Below, in pieces: positions 7,474 through 11,184 of a stretch of DNA of 11,184 nucleotides. The stretch is from Auxenochlorella pyrenoidosa. Lineage: Eukaryota; Chlorophyta; Trebouxiophyceae; Chlorellales; Chlorellaceae. The DNA is taken from positions 360,803 through 371,986 of the forward strand of contig KQ482021.1 of NCBI GenBank assembly GCA_001430745.1. The letters run 5' to 3'. The notes beneath the pieces are model-generated. The model saw only the letters and a list, made by a program, of their open reading frames with translations, was not told the DNA's origin and made no database searches. Position 1 is the stretch's first letter. Each line of letters starts with the position of its first letter. Made by a program: the position numbers and the translations under genes.

Positions 7474-8266
7474 CAATTTCAATTTCGGCACTGGTGTTGG
7501 TTTGACCAGCAGTGAGCCCTTGTCAGGAGAGTGGGTTGAGATCTGGTTTGCGTCTCATCCTTCTGGCTGCATGCAGCAGCTGCTGTTGTCCACTCGAACG
7601 GGAGCGCATGCGCCTGCCGCTGCCTGCATGGGCTGTTCTTCCCCCTCAGCAAGCACCCCCGCCACGAGTGTGTTTTACCAGCTGCTCCCTGCCGCACAGC
7701 CGCGACATTGTACGCTTGGATCACATGCATCAGAATGTGGCCCCGCTCCTGGTCTGCCCACTTGGCCAGGTGCCAAATCCTGCAAGGGGCTGCGGTGCAC
7801 CATGCACAGCGCCAGCGCCCGTGCAGCAGTACAGTGCCGAGCCAACCATGCATGCACACAGCCTCGTATCCCTCCTCAGCGCAAACTTGCAATTCAGGGA
7901 GAGTGTTTGGAGAGGCAAACGGCAAGGCCAGCCAGGAACAAGGGCTGAGGGATGGTCGCAGCGGCGCTACAGCACGCTGGAAGGGCAAGGGCAGGTGGGG
8001 CATGAAAGGCAGGCAGGCGGGGCGCGTGTTGGGCAGAGGGCGCATGAAAGGCAGGGGGGACGCGAGCATATGTTGGTTCAATTTGGGTTTGGGTTGGCCA
8101 GTGGGTTGGCAAGGGTAACAGGAACTCGGTCCCAGGCTTAGGAACTCGGTCCCAGGCTTTAATCATGTATGCAGTTCCAGCAGCACTGCAAACCCGACCA
8201 AAACGAGGATCGGCACGCAAGCAGATGCGCTGCCGGCAGCCAAAGGCGGTCCTACGGGCGTGGGCA
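7474..8266 (-). other. Long 3' UTR or intergenic stretch after the PLBD-like gene
   Basis: No convincing gene lies here on either strand. Plus-strand open frames of up to about 200 codons overlap it but show no domain or consistent codon bias. It holds an imperfect repeat of GCATGAAAGGCAGG (8000-8013 and 8042-8055) and a 20-bp tandem duplication at 8121-8160. It is most simply the 3' UTR of the PLBD-like gene. Confidence 0.45.
8121..8160. repeat. 20-bp tandem duplication
   Basis: GGAACTCGGTCCCAGGCTTA (8121-8140) is followed immediately by a copy at 8141-8160 that differs only in its last base. It lies about 110 nt past the stop codon of the PLBD-like gene. Confidence 0.9.
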
Positions 8267-11184
8267 TCAGCTGGCCTGCATGGCTGCTGCCGCCGCCTGG
8301 GAGCAGTGCGGTGCCAGTTCTGGCAGCGGCGCCAGAGGGTCCATGCGCTCAAAAGAGAACGCAAAGCGCTCGGGCTGGCCCCTGCAGGCGCGGCGGCGGC
8401 GCGGCACACGCAAGGCAGGCCTCAATCCGGCTTGCTCAGCCATTCCAGGCAGCAGATACAAGGGGGACGACATGGGGACGACCCTTGCAGGGCCGGTGCA
8501 CACCCGACGTTGACGGGCGCCCACGGCAGAGCCCTGGCCCCGGCGCGGCCATCTGGGCAGGGCGCAGCGCCGCTGGGAGGCCAAGGCAGAGCCAGCGACC
8601 CGCTTCCCGCCCCAGCAGCGCGTGCGAAGTGCCGCTGCCGGCGCTGCCGCTGCCTTTGCCTCGCCACATCAAGGTAGAGCTAGAAACGACACGAACACTC
8701 GGCCGGCCAGCCGCCGTGGCAGGCGCAAAGCACGGAGCCCCACCCGCACCTGTGGGTGAGGTTGGCCACAGCTGGCTCGCTCCAGCGGAAAGGGGGCACG
8801 CTCCAGGGCCACAGGTCGGTGGTGGGGCCGTTGACCGCCTCGGCCAGCATCTGCTGTGTGGGGGGGTGGGGTGGGGGGTGGGGGGCGCAGGGGTGTGTGG
8901 TCGACAGGGCGGAGGGCTGGCCTGCCTCTAGCCTTCCGTCCTGTCGAATGCTTACACCCTCGGGCATGCTGGGGGGCCACAGGTGTGTGAACTCGACAGG
9001 ACAGAAGGCTGGTTCATGCTCGGGGGCCAGCGGTTGGGGGTGCCAAACGCTGCAGCCTGCATCTGCAGGCAAGCAACGAGCCGGCGCGGTGCTGGGCCGG
9101 CATGCCTGCCAGGTTAGCACGACCGGCCGGACACGAAGATTCTGGGCAGGGCCGAGGTGCAAAGTCCGCATTCCAGGGGCTGCAGGCTGTGACTTCACAT
9201 CAACAGCAGGGCCACCCTTTAATGGGAAGTGCAGCAAAGCAGCAGGCTGAGCACCCCACCTGCTTGGCCATGCTCCAGCTCGTCACCTGCAGCGCAGCAC
9301 AGGCCAGGCCAGGTCAGCATGAGCATCGCCTCAACGGTAGCAAGCGCAGGGCCAAGCAACCGCTTCCAGTATGCGATTACACAGCAGCTGCGGCCACCCA
9401 TGCCCAACACAGCACGGCCCGCCGTGGCAGGGGAACAGCAGCACAGCACAGCACAACACAGCACAGCGCGCACTTTGGTGTCAAAGCAGCCGCGCGCCAC
9501 CGGGTTTTCAGGGTCCAGATCGCCGCGGCCACAGATGGCAGCAATCGGGTGGCCCTCCGACAGCTGCAGATGGCGGGGCGGGCGGGGAGGCAGCAGCCGT
9601 GAAGCAAAGCGACGAGGCGCCGCGCCCACGGGGTGTGGGTGGAGGTTGGGGGTGGGTGGGGGTGGGGCGGTGGCACCTGTGCACAAGGGCCGCTGACTGC
9701 CGCGCCCGCGGCAGGCAGGGGCATTCAGCCCCGGGCCCAGCACCCACAAACAAAAAAGGGATTCGACGACGAAAAAGGTCAGCAAAAATTCAAATTTCAC
9801 GAGCTCACGGGGTCGGTCTTCCAACGGTTTGACCGCAGCACCCGCTTGATGCCCCCCAAGTCCTGGATGGCCCCCTGGTCGCGCCGGAAGATCTTCGACC
9901 TGCGGCAGCCGGACACAGCGTGGCGCAGCGGGGCGCGGCGGGGCGTAGTGTGGCGCAGCGGGGGCACAGCAGGGCACAGTGTGGCACAGTGGGGCACAGC
10001 GCAGCAGATTATCCGGCGGCCCGCCAGGGGGGCTTGCACAATGCTTGGTGCCGGCGCCGCGCTGCAGGGTGCGCAGCTCGGCAGGCGGCAGGCGCGCCCT
10101 ACGAGGCGTGCACGCCGCCGGCTCCGCCCCTCACCGCGGCGAGTTTTCATAGGAGAGCCAGTGGGTGGTGCGCCCAAAGTGCTGCCCGTGCTTCTCAACG
10201 CGCGAGATGAAGTCGGGATAGCCGCTCTGGTTGTAGATCTGTAAAGAAACGTAATGGGATGGCAGAGCATGGGATGCTAAGGGACGGCTGGCTGAGGGCA
10301 GTTTGCCAGCCCCGACTGCAGATCTGCCAAACAGACAGATGCAGGTTGGCAGCCGGCGGCTGGCCAAAGCGGCACTGCCCACTCAGGCTGCAGACCTGCC
10401 GGGGAAGCAGAGCACCCCGCCAGCACAGCAATGCATGGAGGGACTGGGGCCCAAGGGCGCTACCGAAGGGGGCAGCCGGCAGCGATCGGCTGCGGCTCCT
10501 CTCTCCCAGGCCACACAGCTGCCCAATCCCCACCAATAACCTGGCAGAGGAGAGCGGCTGCACGAGCTGCACAAGAAGCGCTTGCCTCGGGGAAGAAGGG
10601 CACGTTGAAGCTTGGCCAGTAGCCAAAGGACAGGGCCTGCGTCATGTCGGCCGCCACCACCAGGCCCGGGATCTGCTCGGCCACCCACAGCAGGCCGGGC
10701 TGCAGCGCCTCGCGCGGCCTGCGGTATGTGTGTGTGTGTGGTGGTGGTGGTGGTGTGTGTGTGTGTGTGTGTGGGTTGGTGGTGGTGGTGGTGTGGGGGG
10801 GGGGGGTGCAGCGTGCTTGCTTGGTTCGCAGTCTGTTCACGCGTTGCGGGACTCAGCGTAGCGACGGAGAGCCCGCGGCCGCCGCGGGCGGCGGGAGCAC
10901 GGGCGTGGTTCCGGCGCCGTCGGCGCTCAGCCGCCCGCGGCGCCCTGCGCTGAGAAGCACCCACGGCACAGCGAGGAGCAGCGCCCACGGCACGGCGCGG
11001 GGCAGCTCACCGGAACCTGCTCAGGTCCAGCACCATGTACTGGTTGTTGTACGTCCCCGAGTTGTGGGAGTCCAGCAGGGCGGCCCACTCCTGCAGCGCG
11101 CGGCAAAGCGCGTCAGCACACCCCATCAGGCTGGGCTCGACGTATGCGGGGGGCCTCGCACAAGTGCAGGATCGGATGGGGGGA
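8267..11184 (-). CDS. Phospholipase B-like protein (PLBD1/PLBD2 family), C-terminal half
   Basis: Exons within the window: 11090-11011, 10718-10586, 10238-10135, 9899-9809, 9563-9474, 9286-9260, 8853-8750, 8381-8267. All phases agree and give about 247 residues; the gene continues past the right edge. Motifs of the family appear in order: NSGTYNNQYMVLDL, then ADMTQALSFGYWPSFNVPFF, IYNQSGYPDF, SPRSKIFRRDQG, HPIAAICGRGDLDPENP, GCFDTKVTSWSMAKQ, NGPTTDLWPWSVPPFRWSE and NLTHRGQPERFAFSF. PLBD proteins are Ntn-hydrolase-fold, glycosylated lysosomal or secreted proteins proposed to act on lipid or amide bonds. The self-cleavage site and nucleophilic Cys lie in the N-terminal half, outside this window, so activity cannot be judged. 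Sequons NQS and NLT fit passage through the secretory pathway. The frame stays open from 11091 to the edge, and its end (CADALCRALQEW) resembles the family's AN-R-LA...EW segment, so the first exon may extend upstream, although CTGCAG at 11096-11091 is also a good acceptor. Intron 2 in the window has a GC donor; exon 6 is 27 nt. Confidence 0.93.
8851..8856 (-). promoter_or_regulatory. NAGNAG tandem splice acceptor
   Basis: The transcript reads CACACAGCAG before the PLBD exon coding MLAEAVNGPTTD. Using the first CAG adds one Gln (exon start 8853); using the second does not (exon start 8850). Both keep the frame. Confidence 0.7.
8855..8886. repeat. GT/G-run tract at a PLBD acceptor
   Basis: TGTGTG followed by G-runs separated by single T residues abuts the 3' splice site at 8854. 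On the transcript it is a C-tract in the polypyrimidine position. Four or more G-runs give quadruplex potential on the plus strand. Confidence 0.8.
9431..9468. repeat. GCACA pentanucleotide microsatellite
   Basis: Imperfect AGCAC/GCACA units lie in the PLBD intron immediately downstream (on the transcript) of the donor at 9473. Confidence 0.75.
9630..9671. repeat. G/T-rich tract in a PLBD intron
   Basis: GGGTGTGGGTGGAGG and further G-runs lie in the intron between the exons at 9809 and 9563, about 65 nt from the acceptor. The orientation is the same as in the other tracts (G/T on plus, C/A on the transcript). Confidence 0.7.
9912..10005. repeat. Degenerate GC(A)-rich minisatellite
   Basis: Variants of GGCGCAGCGG, GGCACAGCAG and GGCACAGTGT are repeated roughly every 10-20 bp. 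The array lies in the PLBD intron upstream of the acceptor at 9900 and generates spurious open frames on both strands. Confidence 0.75.
10725..10807. repeat. Compound microsatellite (TG)n-(GGT)n-(TG)n-(GGT)n-Gn
   Basis: Two TG runs alternate with two GGT runs and end in a long G-run (about 10795-10806). The array begins 6 nt from the PLBD 3' splice site at 10719. Its layout closely resembles the array at 3803-3890 in the trypsin-like gene. Confidence 0.9.

Noticed and set aside
8080..8100. TTTGGGTTTGGG resembling telomeric repeat.
   Set aside because: Only two units, not the TTTAGGG expected for most green algae, and within a gene-dense stretch.
7406..8141. Plus-strand open frames of 180 and 209 codons in the gap between two genes.
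   Set aside because: No domain, no signal or transit pattern and no coherent codon use; the region fits a 3' UTR of the minus-strand PLBD-like gene.

Overview
The window looks like nuclear DNA of a green alga, most likely a chlorophyte of the Chlorella / Trebouxiophyceae type. It is strongly G+C-rich and scattered with GCATGC/TGCATG motifs. Genes are broken into many short exons (27-208 nt) by introns of about 140-460 nt. The introns carry GT/CA and G/C-run microsatellites, and TGTAA, the usual green-algal poly(A) signal, lies downstream of each complete 3' end. The lineage is inferred; no marker gene is present. Almost all long open frames here are artefacts of base composition, so the genes had to be rebuilt exon by exon from splice sites, reading phase and family motifs. 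Layout: three genes lie head to tail on the minus strand. From right to left: (1) >11184-8267, the C-terminal half (about 247 residues, 8 exons, gene open at the right edge) of a phospholipase B-like (PLBD1/PLBD2, Ntn-hydrolase fold) protein; (2) 7338-5357, a complete six-exon gene for a 247-residue protein with a plastid-transit-like N-terminus, one membrane span, a short coiled coil and a C-terminal domain I do not recognise; (3) 4534-860, a complete ten-exon gene for a 319-residue secreted trypsin-fold protein. In gene 3 the catalytic His is Ser and the catalytic Ser is Tyr, so it reads as a pseudoprotease. At the far left (293-1) a minus-strand frame runs open off the edge and could be the start of a fourth gene; this is weakly supported. 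Between genes: the PLBD-like 3' UTR (about 790 nt) runs almost into the start of gene 2. Genes 2 and 3 are separated by about 620 nt holding several perfect inverted repeats. The 3' end of gene 3 is followed by a roughly 54-bp tandem repeat whose last copy includes the gene's own stop codon. The three products (a probable vacuolar/lysosomal or secreted hydrolase, a probable plastid membrane protein and a secreted pseudoprotease) do not form an evident pathway, and nothing suggests an operon or mobile element. The most notable points are the dead trypsin fold with intact disulfides, two GC-AG introns with the same GCAAGC donor, a perfectly triplicated splice donor in gene 2, a 27-nt microexon and a NAGNAG acceptor in the PLBD gene, and strand-biased CA/C tracts just upstream of many 3' splice sites.
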